Of a stretch of 64,000 nucleotides of DNA, positions 52,036 to 61,997 are shown in pieces (within the stretch, counting starts at the first letter, position 1; the number at the start of each line of letters is the position of its first letter). Location of the stretch: contig CAZCST010000001.1 of NCBI GenBank assembly GCA_964501365.1, forward strand, positions 124,001-188,000. Direction: 5' to 3'. Under the pieces are notes generated by a model, which searched no databases, was not told where the DNA came from, and worked only from the letters and a program-made list of their open reading frames with translations. The position numbers and the translations under genes were made by a program. This stretch comes from CAZAMB01 sp964501365 (GTDB taxonomy: Bacteria; Planctomycetota; Phycisphaerae; UBA1845).

Positions 52036-55000
52036 TGCACTTTATTCGCTTTGCCATCGAGAACCCGGTAAAGGTGGCCGTCGGCGTCATCCTGCTGGTG
52101 CTGTTTGGCACGTTGAGCATTTTCGCAGTCCCGATCCAGCTCACACCTGACGTCGACAAGCCGGTCATCACCGTGAAAACGCGCTGGACGGGGGCCAGCC
52201 CGCAGGAGATGGAAAGCGAGATCGTCGATCGGCAGGAAGCCAAGCTCAAGAGCGTGGCCAACCTTCGCAAGATGACCTCCGTTTCGCAGGAGAGCGAGGC
52301 GACGATCCGGATGGAATTCCCCGTCGGCGTGAACAAGGACATCGCCTTTCGCGACGTGTCGGACAAACTCCGCCAGGTCACCGACTATCCCGACGAAATG
52401 GACGAGCCGGTGATGAGCGCAACGGATGATGAGTTCGAGAACATCATCGGATGGATGATTCTTTCCTCAAAAGACGGCAAGGATGTCGCCGGCCTCAAGA
52501 CATTCATCGAAGACCAGGTCAAACCAATCCTCGAACGAGCCGAGGGGATCAGCGAAGTTGAAGTATATGGCGGCCTGGATCGCGAAGTACAGGTCGAAAT
52601 CGATCCCTACTTGCTGGCCGCCCGCGGCCTGACATTCCGCGACGTGGAGGCAGCGCTGCGCCGGCAGAACGCCAACATCTCGGCCGGCACGATCGCCGAG
52701 GGAAAGCGGGATTATTCGTACCGCACGGTCGGCGAGTTTCGCCGCCTCGAAGACATCGAGAACACGGTGATCGCCTATCGTCAGGGTGGTCCGATTCTGA
52801 TTCGTGATGTGGGCAAGGCCATCGACGGCTTCAAGAAGCAGTATGCCTTCGTCCGCTCGCACGGACAGTTTGTCATCGCCCTGCCCGCACGCCGCGAAAC
52901 CGGCGCAAACGTAATCGAGGCCATGCGCAATCTCCGCGAGCAGGTGGAAAAGGTCAACCGCGAAGTGCTCTCGTCGCGCGGACTGAATATCGAGCTCACG
53001 CAGGTGTACGATCAAACGGTCTACATCTGGGATGCGATCTGGCTGGTATTCGGCAATCTTGCGGGCGGCGGCGTGCTGGCGGTCATCGTGTTGTGGCTGT
53101 TCCTGCGCAGTTTCAGCGCCACAGGCATCGTGGCTGTTTCGATCCCCATCACCGTCGTCGGCACGTTTCTACTCATCGCCATGATGGGCCGCACGCTCAA
53201 CGTCATCATGCTGGCAGGCATCGCCTTCGCCGTGGGCAACTCGGTGGACAACTTCATCGTCGTACTGGAAAACGTGTATCGCCATCGCGGCATGGGAAAG
53301 TCCCGCAAACAGGCCGCCCTCGATGGCGCGGCCGAAGTGTGGGGCGCAGTCTTCGCCAGCACGATGACTACGCTCTCGGTATTTCTGCCCGTCGTATTCA
53401 TCCAGGAGGAAGCCGGGCAACTCTTCAAGGACATCGCCATCGCCAGCGCGGCGGCGGCCTCGCTGTCGTTCGTTGTTGCGTTCATCGTCATTCCGCCGCT
53501 GACCTCGCGATTTTTCACCGGCTCCAAGGCGATGGAACTGGGTGACAAGCCATCGACCCTGGGCACGTGGGTTTCCGCCCTCGTCCGGCGAATCAATGGA
53601 CGCCTGTCCACGCGCATTGCCACAGTATTGGGCCTGTCAGCGGCCGCAATCATTGGGAGCTGGCTGTTGCTTCCGGGAACTGAGTACCTGCCCGGCGGCA
53701 ACGAAAATCTTGTGTTTGGAATGTTATTTTCTCCGCCGGGATATTCGGTGGACGAATACCGTAAGATGGCCGTCATCGTAGAGGAAGGCGACCCCAATGA
53801 TCCAAGGGATGGCGTGAGGCCCTTCTGGGAAGCGAAGCTCGGAACGCCTGCGGCGGAGCAGCTGGTTCCCGTTGATATTGCCGTGGGCGGCAAACGCAAA
53901 ATCATCCGAAGCGTGGTCCCGCCGCCGATCGACAATTTCTTTTTTGTGACGTTCAGCGGCGCGGCCTTCATGGGTTGCACTTCGCAGGAGCACACCAACG
54001 TCAAACCGCTCGAAAAAGTGCTGGAGCGGGCCGGATCGCGCGTGCCCGGAGTGTTCACCGGCTTTCGACAGAAGGCGCTTCTGGGAGGCGGACAATCCGG
54101 GAATTCGGTTGATGTGGAGGTTCGCGGCGAAGACCTCAGCGCAGTCGTCTCGTCGGCCACGGCCATCATGGGGAAGATCATGGCGGCGGGTTACGATTAC
54201 CCGCGACCGAGTCCCGCCAATTTCAACAAGGGCCGGCCCGAAGTGCAGCTTGTGCCCGATCGCGTGAAGGCGGCCAACCTGGGCCTGGACGTCCGCGATG
54301 TGGGGTTCATCGTGGAATCCTGCATAGACGGCGCCTTCGTTGGCGAGTTCAACGATCACGGCGACAAGATCGACATAGCACTGAGGGTCAGCGGCACCAA
54401 GAACGCGACACACGAAGAAATCGGCCAGATCCCCATCGCCACGCCGAACGGCCACGTCGTGCCGATTGCGTCGGCCGTCGAATTGCGACGGACGACCGCA
54501 CCGCAGCAGATCAACCACATCGAAGAAATGAGCTCCGTAACGCTGTCGGTGAATTCCAGAAGCGGCCAGCCGCTCACCGACACGATGCGCGAGCTGCAGG
54601 ACATGATCATTGCTCCGCTCAGGCAAGAGGGGGCGGTGTCGCCCAATGTCACCACCGTGCTGGCGGGCACGGCTGACAAGCTGACGCAGACGCAAAAGGC
54701 CCTCATCGGCGACTTTCAAAACACGCTCAGGAGTCCGCAAATCTTCGGCCTGGAAGCCGGATGGTCGCTGCTGGTCGTGTTGGCGCTTCTTTGCGCATTG
54801 GTCACGGGCGTGCGTGTGCTTGCCGGAAGTCGCGTGGCGGTGATGGTCGGAATCGTTGTGCTGGGCGGATTTGTCATTGGCATATTCGCCTTGAACCCCG
54901 CGATCTTTTTCGCACTCGCCCGCTCACGCGCGTTTCTGGCCCTCTTCATCACCTACCTTCTGATGGCCGGTTTGTACGAGTCCTTCGCCTACCCATTCGT

Positions 55001-55535
55001 GATTATGTTTTCCGTTCCGCCGGCGGTGGTGGGCGGATTTCTCGCCATCCGCATCGTCCACGAAATCAGCCTTTACGACGTGCAATCCCAGGCGCAGCAA
55101 CTCGACGTGCTCACCATGCTGGGATTCATCATTCTCGTTGGCATCGTGGTCAATAACGCGATTCTCATCGTGCATCAGTCGCTGATTCACCTTCGCGAAG
55201 ACGGCCTGCCGCCGGACGAAGCCGTCGCGCTGGCGATTCAGCTCCGAACGCGCCCCATCTTCATGACCGCCACCACGGCGATCTTCGGACTCGCCCCGAT
55301 GGTCGTCAGTCCCGGCGCAGGCAGCGAACTGTATCGCGGGCTGGGCGCGGTGCTTCTGGGCGGGCTGCTTGTCTCCACCGTCTTTACTCTCGTCGTGGTC
55401 CCGGCCATGTTCACCCTCTTCCTGGACTTTCAAAGCTGGTACCGCGCAATCCTCCACCCCAAAAAGAGTCATGTGCTCCCATCAGCTCCCGTATCCCGAG
55501 GGGCGCTCCCGACCACTGCCGGCACGGCGCAGTGA
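52035..55535 (+). CDS. RND-family efflux permease
   Basis: A 1166-residue proton-driven pump of the HAE type, longer than the usual 1030-1050. Twelve membrane helices are expected; the first starts at residue 12. Two porter domains (PQEMESEIVDRQEAKLKSV in the first) and the helix 4 region are clear. In that helix the usual DD pair is DN (GNSVDNFIVVLEN), keeping one of the two proton-relay aspartates. Helix 10-11 motifs (GIVVNNAILIVHQSLIHL) and the final FTLVVVPAMFTLFLDF are typical. Extra hydrophobic residues near 890-960 (LVVLALLCALVTGVRVL, VMVGIVVLGGFVIGIF) appear to add two helices. The substrate is unknown. Confidence 0.92.
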   Translation: MHFIRFAIENPVKVAVGVILLVLFGTLSIFAVPIQLTPDVDKPVITVKTRWTGASPQEMESEIVDRQEAKLKSVANLRKMTSVSQESEATIRMEFPVGVNKDIAFRDVSDKLRQVTDYPDEMDEPVMSATDDEFENIIGWMILSSKDGKDVAGLKTFIEDQVKPILERAEGISEVEVYGGLDREVQVEIDPYLLAARGLTFRDVEAALRRQNANISAGTIAEGKRDYSYRTVGEFRRLEDIENTVIAYRQGGPILIRDVGKAIDGFKKQYAFVRSHGQFVIALPARRETGANVIEAMRNLREQVEKVNREVLSSRGLNIELTQVYDQTVYIWDAIWLVFGNLAGGGVLAVIVLWLFLRSFSATGIVAVSIPITVVGTFLLIAMMGRTLNVIMLAGIAFAVGNSVDNFIVVLENVYRHRGMGKSRKQAALDGAAEVWGAVFASTMTTLSVFLPVVFIQEEAGQLFKDIAIASAAAASLSFVVAFIVIPPLTSRFFTGSKAMELGDKPSTLGTWVSALVRRINGRLSTRIATVLGLSAAAIIGSWLLLPGTEYLPGGNENLVFGMLFSPPGYSVDEYRKMAVIVEEGDPNDPRDGVRPFWEAKLGTPAAEQLVPVDIAVGGKRKIIRSVVPPPIDNFFFVTFSGAAFMGCTSQEHTNVKPLEKVLERAGSRVPGVFTGFRQKALLGGGQSGNSVDVEVRGEDLSAVVSSATAIMGKIMAAGYDYPRPSPANFNKGRPEVQLVPDRVKAANLGLDVRDVGFIVESCIDGAFVGEFNDHGDKIDIALRVSGTKNATHEEIGQIPIATPNGHVVPIASAVELRRTTAPQQINHIEEMSSVTLSVNSRSGQPLTDTMRELQDMIIAPLRQEGAVSPNVTTVLAGTADKLTQTQKALIGDFQNTLRSPQIFGLEAGWSLLVVLALLCALVTGVRVLAGSRVAVMVGIVVLGGFVIGIFALNPAIFFALARSRAFLALFITYLLMAGLYESFAYPFVIMFSVPPAVVGGFLAIRIVHEISLYDVQSQAQQLDVLTMLGFIILVGIVVNNAILIVHQSLIHLREDGLPPDEAVALAIQLRTRPIFMTATTAIFGLAPMVVSPGAGSELYRGLGAVLLGGLLVSTVFTLVVVPAMFTLFLDFQSWYRAILHPKKSHVLPSAPVSRGALPTTAGTAQ

Positions 55536-55648
55536 TTTTCATCCGCCGATGGCCTTTGCCAATTTGAAGCACGGCGTGTAGGGTAAATCATGGACCGACG
55601 CCGGTTTGGGCCGGCGAAATCGAGGCCTCTTTTTTCCGGGAAATCGCT

Positions 55649-57682
55649 ATGATTCGATGCATTCTTGCGGCCATTGTCGTTGGCATGTCCGTGCCCACAT
55701 TCGCTGAAGAGCCAACCCACCCGTTCTCGGTTCACGACATGCTGGCCATGGACCGCATCAGCGATCCGCAGGTATCGCCCGACGGCAAGTCGGTCGTATT
55801 CGCCTTGCGGAAGACGGATCTGGAAGCCAACAAAGGCCGGACGGACCTTTGGATGGTTCAGATCGACGGCTCGGACTTGCGGCGAATCACGTCACACCCC
55901 GCGTCGGAGAGCAACCCGCGTTGGTCGCCCGACGGAAAGTGGATCTACTTTCTCGCGGCCCGAGGCGACACCTCGCAGGTATGGCGCATTGCGCGAGACG
56001 GCGGAGAAGCAGAGCAGGTGACCAGGCAGCCGCTCGACGTCAACGCCTTCGTCATATCGCACAATGGCTCGAGTCTCGCGATTGCGATGGAAGTGTTCCC
56101 GGGATTAACACCGACGCTCTCAAAAGCAAAGCTCGACGAACAGGCTAAGAGCAAGAGTACAGGTCGCATCTATGATAAACTGATGATCCGGCATTGGGAT
56201 TCGTGGGAGGACCAGCTGCGCTCGCACATCTTTGTGGTTCCGACCTGGGGAGGAGACGCCGTTGATGTCATGAGCGCGATGAACGCCGATTCGCCGTCGA
56301 AGCCGTTTGGCGGCCCGGAGGAATTCACCTTCGCCTCGGACGACGAGTCGATTCTATTCACGGCCAAGGATGCGGGACGCGAAGAGGCCTGGTCCACGAA
56401 TTTCGATTTGTACGCGGCTCCCGTTGACGGCCTGTCGCCGCCACTGAACCTCACCGATTCCAACAACGCATGGGATACCACGCCGGTGTTTTCGCCCATG
56501 GGAAGACTCGCGTACCTCGCCATGGCGCGACCCGGATACGAAGCCGACAGGTTCAAGATCATCGTAAAAGCCTCCTCCGCGGCCAACTCCTTGCCCATCA
56601 CCAACGACTGGGATCGTTCGGCCGGCGGGATTGCATGGTCTACGGACGAATCGTTGATTTATGCGACGGCGGAAAACCTGGGACAGCGTTCCCTGTTCTC
56701 CATCAACGTCGGCACAAATGCGGTGAAAACCATCGTGCAGGAAGGGAACATCTCCGATTTTCAGGTGGCCGGAGACCGGATTCTCCTCCTGATGGACAAC
56801 CTGAAATCGCCGTCCGAACTGTACACGGTGATGCCAGACGGCAGCGACTTGAAGCAGATTACGAAGATCAACGCAGAAAAAATTGCGGCGGCGCGGATGG
56901 GCGACTACGAGCAATTCCAGTTCAAGGGCTGGAAGGACGAGACCGTATACGGTTACGTTGTCAAACCCGTGGATTTCGACGCTTCCAAAAAGTACCCAGT
57001 CGCATTCCTGATTCACGGCGGACCGCAAGGCTCGTTCGGCAATCATTTCCATTATCGTTGGAATCCGCAGGCGTACACGGGGGCGGGATATACCGCCGTC
57101 ATGATCGATTTTCACGGTTCGACGGGCTACGGCCAGGCCTTTTGCGATTCCATTCGTGGCGACTGGGGCGGAAAGCCGCTTGAGGATTTGAAAAAAGGCC
57201 TCGACGCGGCCATCGCAAAGTACAAGTGGCTCGACGGCGATCGCGTGGCGGCGCTGGGCGCCTCGTACGGAGGATACATGATCAATTGGATTGCCGGGAA
57301 CTGGCCCGACCGCTTCAAGTGTCTCGTTTCGCACGATGGGAATCTCTGCGAACGAATGGCGTATTTCGACACCGAGGAACTCTGGTTTCCCGAATGGGAT
57401 CACACTTCAACCCCGTGGGACAACCCGGAAAACTATGAAAAGCACAACCCGATCAACTTTGTGAAGAATTGGAAGACTCCGATGCTGGTGATTCACGGCG
57501 GCCAGGATTATCGTGTCGTGGATACGCAGGGAATGGGGACGTTTACAGCCCTTCAGCGGCGCGGGATTCCCAGCAAATTCCTGTATTTCCCGGATGAAAA
57601 CCATTGGGTGCTCAAGCCGGCCAACAGCATTCTCTGGCATGAGACCGTGATCGGCTGGCTGGATCAGTGGACGAAGAAATAA
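55649..57682 (+). CDS. Exported S9-family peptidase (DPP/acylaminoacyl-peptidase-like)
   Basis: A 677-residue secreted serine peptidase. After a signal peptide (1-19) the first 400 residues are WD40-like TolB/PD40 blades (SDPQVSPDGKSVVFAL, SNPRWSPDGKWIYFLA) forming a propeller that filters substrates. The C-terminal alpha/beta hydrolase domain has HGGPQGSFG, the nucleophile elbow GASYGGYM, the acid Asp in GGQDYRV and the base His in DENHWV. All catalytic residues are present. It resembles secreted DPP5-like enzymes that take dipeptides off short peptides. It stands alone between the RND pump and transaldolase. Confidence 0.92.
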   Translation: MIRCILAAIVVGMSVPTFAEEPTHPFSVHDMLAMDRISDPQVSPDGKSVVFALRKTDLEANKGRTDLWMVQIDGSDLRRITSHPASESNPRWSPDGKWIYFLAARGDTSQVWRIARDGGEAEQVTRQPLDVNAFVISHNGSSLAIAMEVFPGLTPTLSKAKLDEQAKSKSTGRIYDKLMIRHWDSWEDQLRSHIFVVPTWGGDAVDVMSAMNADSPSKPFGGPEEFTFASDDESILFTAKDAGREEAWSTNFDLYAAPVDGLSPPLNLTDSNNAWDTTPVFSPMGRLAYLAMARPGYEADRFKIIVKASSAANSLPITNDWDRSAGGIAWSTDESLIYATAENLGQRSLFSINVGTNAVKTIVQEGNISDFQVAGDRILLLMDNLKSPSELYTVMPDGSDLKQITKINAEKIAAARMGDYEQFQFKGWKDETVYGYVVKPVDFDASKKYPVAFLIHGGPQGSFGNHFHYRWNPQAYTGAGYTAVMIDFHGSTGYGQAFCDSIRGDWGGKPLEDLKKGLDAAIAKYKWLDGDRVAALGASYGGYMINWIAGNWPDRFKCLVSHDGNLCERMAYFDTEELWFPEWDHTSTPWDNPENYEKHNPINFVKNWKTPMLVIHGGQDYRVVDTQGMGTFTALQRRGIPSKFLYFPDENHWVLKPANSILWHETVIGWLDQWTKK

Positions 57683-57736
57683 ACGACGACCGGCGATGGA
57701 GTTCCACATACCCGGACCCGAATATCGAGGTGCTAT

Positions 57737-58852
57737 TTGAATACGATACAGAAACTCTATCAGGCAGGACAGTCAACGTGGTGCGACAATCTCAGCCGCG
57801 CGATGATCGATTCGGGTGAGCTTCAGCGGCTCATTGACCTCGGCGTTGTGGGAATTACGTCAAACCCCACGATCTTCATGAAGGCGATCACCGGCAGCAA
57901 CGATTATGACGAACGGATTCACCAACTCCTCGATGAGGGAGTGTCGGACGTAAACGAACTATACGAGGGGCTGGTCCTGCCCGACATCGCCGACGCCGCA
58001 GACACCCTTCGCCAGGTGCACGATCGCACCAATGGAATTGACGGATTCGTAAGCCTGGAAGTCAATCCGCTGCTGGCGTACGACACGCAGGCTACGGTGT
58101 CCGAGGCCCGCCGGCTTCACGCCGAGCTGGACCGTCCCAACATCTTGATCAAGGTGCCCGCGACGCCGGAGGGTATTCCCGCGGTCGAAACGCTGATCGG
58201 CGAGGGTATCAGCGTCAACGTGACGTTGATCTTCTCGGTGGGCGTCTACGAAGAGGTGATGCAGGCTTACCTCAGCGGGCTGCAGCAGTACGCAAAACGC
58301 GAGCGCGATCTGTCCAGGGTCGCGTCGGTGGCGTCCTTTTTTGTCAGCCGCGTCGATGTCGTCGTCGACAGGATTCTAGAACAAAAGAAAGCCGCAGCGC
58401 CCGGTGCGGCGAAATTGGCGGGCAAAGCCGCCATTGCCAATGCCGATGCCGCCTATGCGCGATTCCTCGATGTCTTCGACGCCAGAGGGCCTTTTGGTGA
58501 ATTGCAAAAGCGGGGCGCTCGAGTGCAGCGACCGCTTTGGGCAAGCACGAGCACCAAGAATCCCGCATATCCCGACACGATCTACGTGGACAATCTGGTG
58601 GCGGCGCACACGGTAAACACCATGCCGCCTCAGACCATCGACGCCACGCTGGATCACGGAAAGGTTGGGCCGCTTCTGGGCACGGGCGTGAAGCAATCCC
58701 ACGGAATTCTCGCCGAGCTGGCCGGCATGGGTGTGGATCTCAAGAAAGTTACGGACGATCTTTCGCGCGACGGCGTCAAGCTATTTGTCGATTCGTTCGA
58801 ATCGCTCCTCAAAGCGCTTTCCAGCAAGCAGGCGACCGTCCGCGCCGGCTGA
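57737..58852 (+). CDS. tal: Transaldolase
   Basis: A 371-residue pentose-phosphate enzyme moving a dihydroxyacetone unit between sugar phosphates. It has a TTG start with GAGGTG five bases upstream. The family marks are GVVGITSNPTIFMKAI at about 36-51, VSLEVNPLLAYDT, and NILIKVPATPEG, whose Lys is the Schiff-base residue. The length and the ASTSTKNPAYPDTIYVDNLV segment match the longer TIGR00876 (tal_mycobact) subfamily rather than TalB. It follows the S9 peptidase gene after 54 bases, possibly on its own promoter. Confidence 0.95.
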   Translation: MNTIQKLYQAGQSTWCDNLSRAMIDSGELQRLIDLGVVGITSNPTIFMKAITGSNDYDERIHQLLDEGVSDVNELYEGLVLPDIADAADTLRQVHDRTNGIDGFVSLEVNPLLAYDTQATVSEARRLHAELDRPNILIKVPATPEGIPAVETLIGEGISVNVTLIFSVGVYEEVMQAYLSGLQQYAKRERDLSRVASVASFFVSRVDVVVDRILEQKKAAAPGAAKLAGKAAIANADAAYARFLDVFDARGPFGELQKRGARVQRPLWASTSTKNPAYPDTIYVDNLVAAHTVNTMPPQTIDATLDHGKVGPLLGTGVKQSHGILAELAGMGVDLKKVTDDLSRDGVKLFVDSFESLLKALSSKQATVRAG

Positions 58853-58863
58853 ATGTGAAGCAG

Positions 58864-59085
58864 TCAACGTAACGAACGTCGTCGCTGGCGAACCGCGGCC
58901 CGCAGCAACGAACTGGGGTTTCGACTCTGCATTCGTTTCCCCGGGCCAACGCTCTCCTGCGAGACCGCCCCCGGAACATATTCCCCCCGGCACTGGCGGC
59001 AGCGACGAAGTGATCCCACTTCCACCGGATGCACCACGACCGGAAATGCGCAGTGCGGACACAGCACGTACATAGGCTTCATCAT
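58864..59085 (-). CDS. Small zinc-ribbon protein
   Basis: A 73-residue protein with CPHC at 9-12 and CRQC at 29-32, a treble-clef or zinc-ribbon fold like MJ0042/zinc_ribbon_5 domains, followed by a basic tail (ending AVRQRRRSLR). A run of about ten Gs lies just before the ATG and could act as ribosome site. It ends 11 bases from the transaldolase stop (convergent). Upstream are two or three strong hairpins (59140-59162 and 59199-59217). Role unknown; nucleic-acid or protein contact is likely. Confidence 0.6.
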   Translation of the reverse strand: MMKPMYVLCPHCAFPVVVHPVEVGSLRRCRQCRGEYVPGAVSQESVGPGKRMQSRNPSSLLRAAVRQRRRSLR

Positions 59086-59139
59086 TTGCTTCCCCCCCCC
59101 CGAAAATTATCTGATATCGCTTGGTGTCCGGCGTCGATG

Positions 59140-59162
59140 ACGGCGCGCGGAATTCGCGCCGT
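59140..59162. other. GC-rich hairpin upstream of the zinc-ribbon gene
   Basis: A perfect 8-bp stem (ACGGCGCG/CGCGCCGT) with loop CGGAATT. A second hairpin GCGCCG/CGGCGC lies at 59199-59217. Both are in the leader of the zinc-ribbon gene or the trailer of the metalloprotease gene. Confidence 0.5.
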
Positions 59163-59267
59163 GCCGTGAAATCCGGACGTCCATTCAAACTTGAGATGCG
59201 CCGTCCTGGGCGGCGCTGGATGTCATGATGTGGCTTTCAGGCGATATGTTGCATCGCCGGCATCGGG

Positions 59268-59288
59268 CGAACCGTGATTCGCGGTTCG
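59268..59288 (-). terminator. Hairpin after the metzincin lipoprotein gene
   Basis: A 7-bp perfect stem (CGAACCG/CGGTTCG, loop of 7) ten bases past the stop at 59299. No U-run follows, so it is at best a weak terminator. Confidence 0.45.
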
Positions 59289-59298
59289 GGTGTAATCT

Positions 59299-60591
59299 CT
59301 AATGGCTCCTGCGACGGATGATTTCCTTTCCTCCGAGAATTCCCGTCTTATTCTGAGTCGCATGTTTGTTGTGAGGAATCAGGCGCGAGGAGTCTTCGAC
59401 TGCCGGACCGACGATTTCGTCGAGCAACAACACGCCGTCCTGCGTTCCGATGGGCATGATGTCCGTCGAAAGGATTGACTCCATGAATTCCTGATCGAAG
59501 AGGAACGCGTCGGCCGCGGACCGGTCGTCCATCAGGTCCAGATCGTCATCGACGTGGTTGAGCCCCAGCAGGTGTCCGGCCTCATGGGCAGCCACATTGC
59601 CGATGGCCACTCCCATTTCCTCGGCCGTCGGCACCGATGAAAAAAGAGACGGCGTAAACGATTCCGTAAAAATGATGGCGTCATCGCAAAAATCCGAGTC
59701 GTAGAGGTCGACATTTTCCGCGATGCCAAAGGCTTGATCGTTGAAGCCGCCGAAGAATACCGTCGAAAAGTCGCAATCCGTTCCAGGCGTGAAATCATCA
59801 CTGCTCTCGATGACGACATTAAAGCGTTCATAGTTCTGCCGCATGATATCGACGATCGTTTGCTTGATTTCCTGCGTTTTTCCCGTGTAGGCTCGGTCGA
59901 TGGCACCGGCGTCAAACGACGCCAGGTCCAAATGGCCAAGCACGGGCGAATCGACCCTGCCACCGTCGAACTTCAAAAATAGCATTTGTTGCTGCGGCAA
60001 AGGCGTTTCGCCGCCTCGCTGAAACTGCACCTGGGCGGTATAGGACCCCGTGCGGCGATTGGGGTCGGCAAACGCCGAACGAGTCACAACCAGAAAATAC
60101 CCGTCGTCGGCATGCCGGGCCACAAAATCAATATGCGAATCAAGATTCTGATCGCTTCGGTCATCGTTGTCGCTGACGAGGCGGCCCTCTCCATCGAAGA
60201 TGGCAATCGAAACGTCCAGCGAGGCCACAGCCGACGCGTCCACCAGGACTCGATCTCCCGACGAAAGGCTTCCCAGCAGGAATACGTCCAAGTCATCCCC
60301 TGATGAAACCGTACCCTTGAGCCGGATCAGGCCCGACGCCTCCGGTACGCCCACGACGGCGTCGCCAAAGTCGTCATTGGGCTCTCCGGACGTCTTGCCA
60401 AGAGGGCTTTGCGCGGCCGGGTCCGCATTTCCATCGACGTAGTTTGACGTGTCGCCGGGAACCGTACCCGCCGGACAACCCAAAATGGCAAAACCCGATA
60501 TCATCAAGCCCGTCCACGCGCAACGACGCGCCAGCAGACGCCAAATCTCAAGACTGGTACGGTTTTTCAAGCGGCAACTCCAAAGTCGCAC
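59299..60591 (-). CDS. Matrixin-like metzincin lipoprotein, copy 2
   Basis: A 430-residue exported metalloprotease. I start at the GTG at 60591, which has GGGAGG with seven bases spacing, although the frame extends to 60669. The signal helix ends in a lipobox-like AILGC. Residues about 60-190 form a pre-peptidase C-terminal-type beta-sandwich (LKGTVSSGDDLDVFLLG, SDNDDRSDQNLDSHI). The catalytic part has AAHEAGHLLGLNH (HExxHxxGxxH) and the Met-turn DLMDD. Overall layout equals that of the neighbour at 60702, so the two are tandem paralogues. It may cleave surface or extracellular proteins. Confidence 0.88.
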   Translation of the reverse strand: MRLWSCRLKNRTSLEIWRLLARRCAWTGLMISGFAILGCPAGTVPGDTSNYVDGNADPAAQSPLGKTSGEPNDDFGDAVVGVPEASGLIRLKGTVSSGDDLDVFLLGSLSSGDRVLVDASAVASLDVSIAIFDGEGRLVSDNDDRSDQNLDSHIDFVARHADDGYFLVVTRSAFADPNRRTGSYTAQVQFQRGGETPLPQQQMLFLKFDGGRVDSPVLGHLDLASFDAGAIDRAYTGKTQEIKQTIVDIMRQNYERFNVVIESSDDFTPGTDCDFSTVFFGGFNDQAFGIAENVDLYDSDFCDDAIIFTESFTPSLFSSVPTAEEMGVAIGNVAAHEAGHLLGLNHVDDDLDLMDDRSAADAFLFDQEFMESILSTDIMPIGTQDGVLLLDEIVGPAVEDSSRLIPHNKHATQNKTGILGGKEIIRRRSH

Positions 60592-60701
60592 ATTGTGGCC
60601 TCCCTTAACCCCGCGCCGGAGTTTCGGACGGTCACTACCCGCCATGCTATGGGCAAACCAGAAGTGCAATCAACTGGCATTCACGGTTTCCCACAAGTTT
60701 T

Positions 60702-61997
60702 CTAGTGTTCGAGCAGGCATCCGCCCAGCATCATCAAATCGCGGGCCGGCGGATCACTGGCCTTCAGCCAGACCGGATTCTTTGGATCATAGGCCAGGGC
60801 CAGTGCGCGAACCGCCGCCTCGTCGCCGCCGACGGAGTCCAGCAACATGCGGGCGGAGTCCTGATCGCCGAGCGGGAATACCGTGCTGTAAATGGGAGCA
60901 CGTCCAAACTCCTGAGCTTCCAGCAACTGCCGCAGGCTCGCGGTGACATCCATGATGTCATGGGGATCCTTGGTATGGACCAGGCCCAGCAAATGACCGA
61001 TTTCGTGGCTCGCCACGTTCGCCAGCGCCTGGCTCATGGCCGACACCGTGGGCCGCAACGTATCGAAGACTTCAAACGTGTCGGTGAATACGATGGCGTG
61101 CTGGGCGCTGAGGTCATTGTACTCATCCACCCCGTCGGCCACTCCAAGCAGAGCCGGATCGTACGTGCCGAAATAGACGCGGCTGATTGACGAGTCCTGC
61201 GTATTCGTCTCACTGGTGGACAGGATGGTCACGTTGTATGGCGCAAAGCGTTCTCGAACTTTGGCCACAATTTGCGAGATCATCGCGGGCGTCAGCTTTT
61301 CGTAATCCGCGGAAATCTTTCCAGCGTCGAATGCCGGCACAGCAATGGCAGGCCGCGTCCCGATTTTTACGTTACGTCCCCCTTCAAAGTCCAGAATGAA
61401 CGTGTCCTGATGCGGCTGCGGAATCGGCGCGGGAAATTCGATCGCGGCCGTGAGTTGGTACGCACCGGAAGAATCAAACCCCGGTGTGGCCGCGAAGGCC
61501 ACGAGACACGATGATGACGGTCGCCGAACGGTTACGTCGATAAACGGGCCCTGGCGCCCCAGGTAGATATTGCGGTGATCGTTGATGAGCAGCGTGCAGC
61601 CCGTATCGTCGAAGAGGCCCAGCGCCCCCAGAAGTCCCGAGTCCACGTTCACTTCGACGCGCACCCGATCGCCGGGCAGTACCTGCCCAAGATCGTACAC
61701 ATCCACATCGCCGCTTCCGCTGATGCGCCCCTTGATGAGCTGAGGCTCTTCGGCTGTGGCCACAAATTGAGCGAGTTCGAGAACGTGATTATCGCCGGTT
61801 TCGACGCTCGTGGGTGTGTCGGGCCCGACTTCCAGGCCCAGCGTGGGCCGCTGACCGTCAGCCGAGAGTGTTGCAGCCTCGTTGCCGCAGGCGGCAATCG
61901 CACCGATGAAAAAAATCAGGCTGATCGCGTAACCCAGCGCGGTACAAAGAATGACCCGGCGCGCGGCATGCGCGCAGTGCGGCTTGTGGACGTACAC
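60702..61997 (-). CDS. Matrixin-like metzincin lipoprotein, copy 1
   Basis: A 431-residue exported metalloprotease. The signal helix (VILCTALGYAISLIFFIGAIAAC) ends in the lipobox IAAC. Residues about 70-190 resemble the same pre-peptidase sandwich (IKGRISGSGDVDVYDLGQ). The catalytic motif is ASHEIGHLLGLVH, with the Met-turn DIMDV following. A FILDFEGG segment leads the protease domain, as FLKFDGG does in the neighbour. It is followed after 110 bases by copy 2 on the same strand, so a joint transcript is possible. Substrates unknown. Confidence 0.88.
   Translation of the reverse strand: MYVHKPHCAHAARRVILCTALGYAISLIFFIGAIAACGNEAATLSADGQRPTLGLEVGPDTPTSVETGDNHVLELAQFVATAEEPQLIKGRISGSGDVDVYDLGQVLPGDRVRVEVNVDSGLLGALGLFDDTGCTLLINDHRNIYLGRQGPFIDVTVRRPSSSCLVAFAATPGFDSSGAYQLTAAIEFPAPIPQPHQDTFILDFEGGRNVKIGTRPAIAVPAFDAGKISADYEKLTPAMISQIVAKVRERFAPYNVTILSTSETNTQDSSISRVYFGTYDPALLGVADGVDEYNDLSAQHAIVFTDTFEVFDTLRPTVSAMSQALANVASHEIGHLLGLVHTKDPHDIMDVTASLRQLLEAQEFGRAPIYSTVFPLGDQDSARMLLDSVGGDEAAVRALALAYDPKNPVWLKASDPPARDLMMLGGCLLEH

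Noticed and set aside
53724..54740. 338-codon minus-strand frame
   Set aside because: Antisense to the RND permease, with no motif or start signals.
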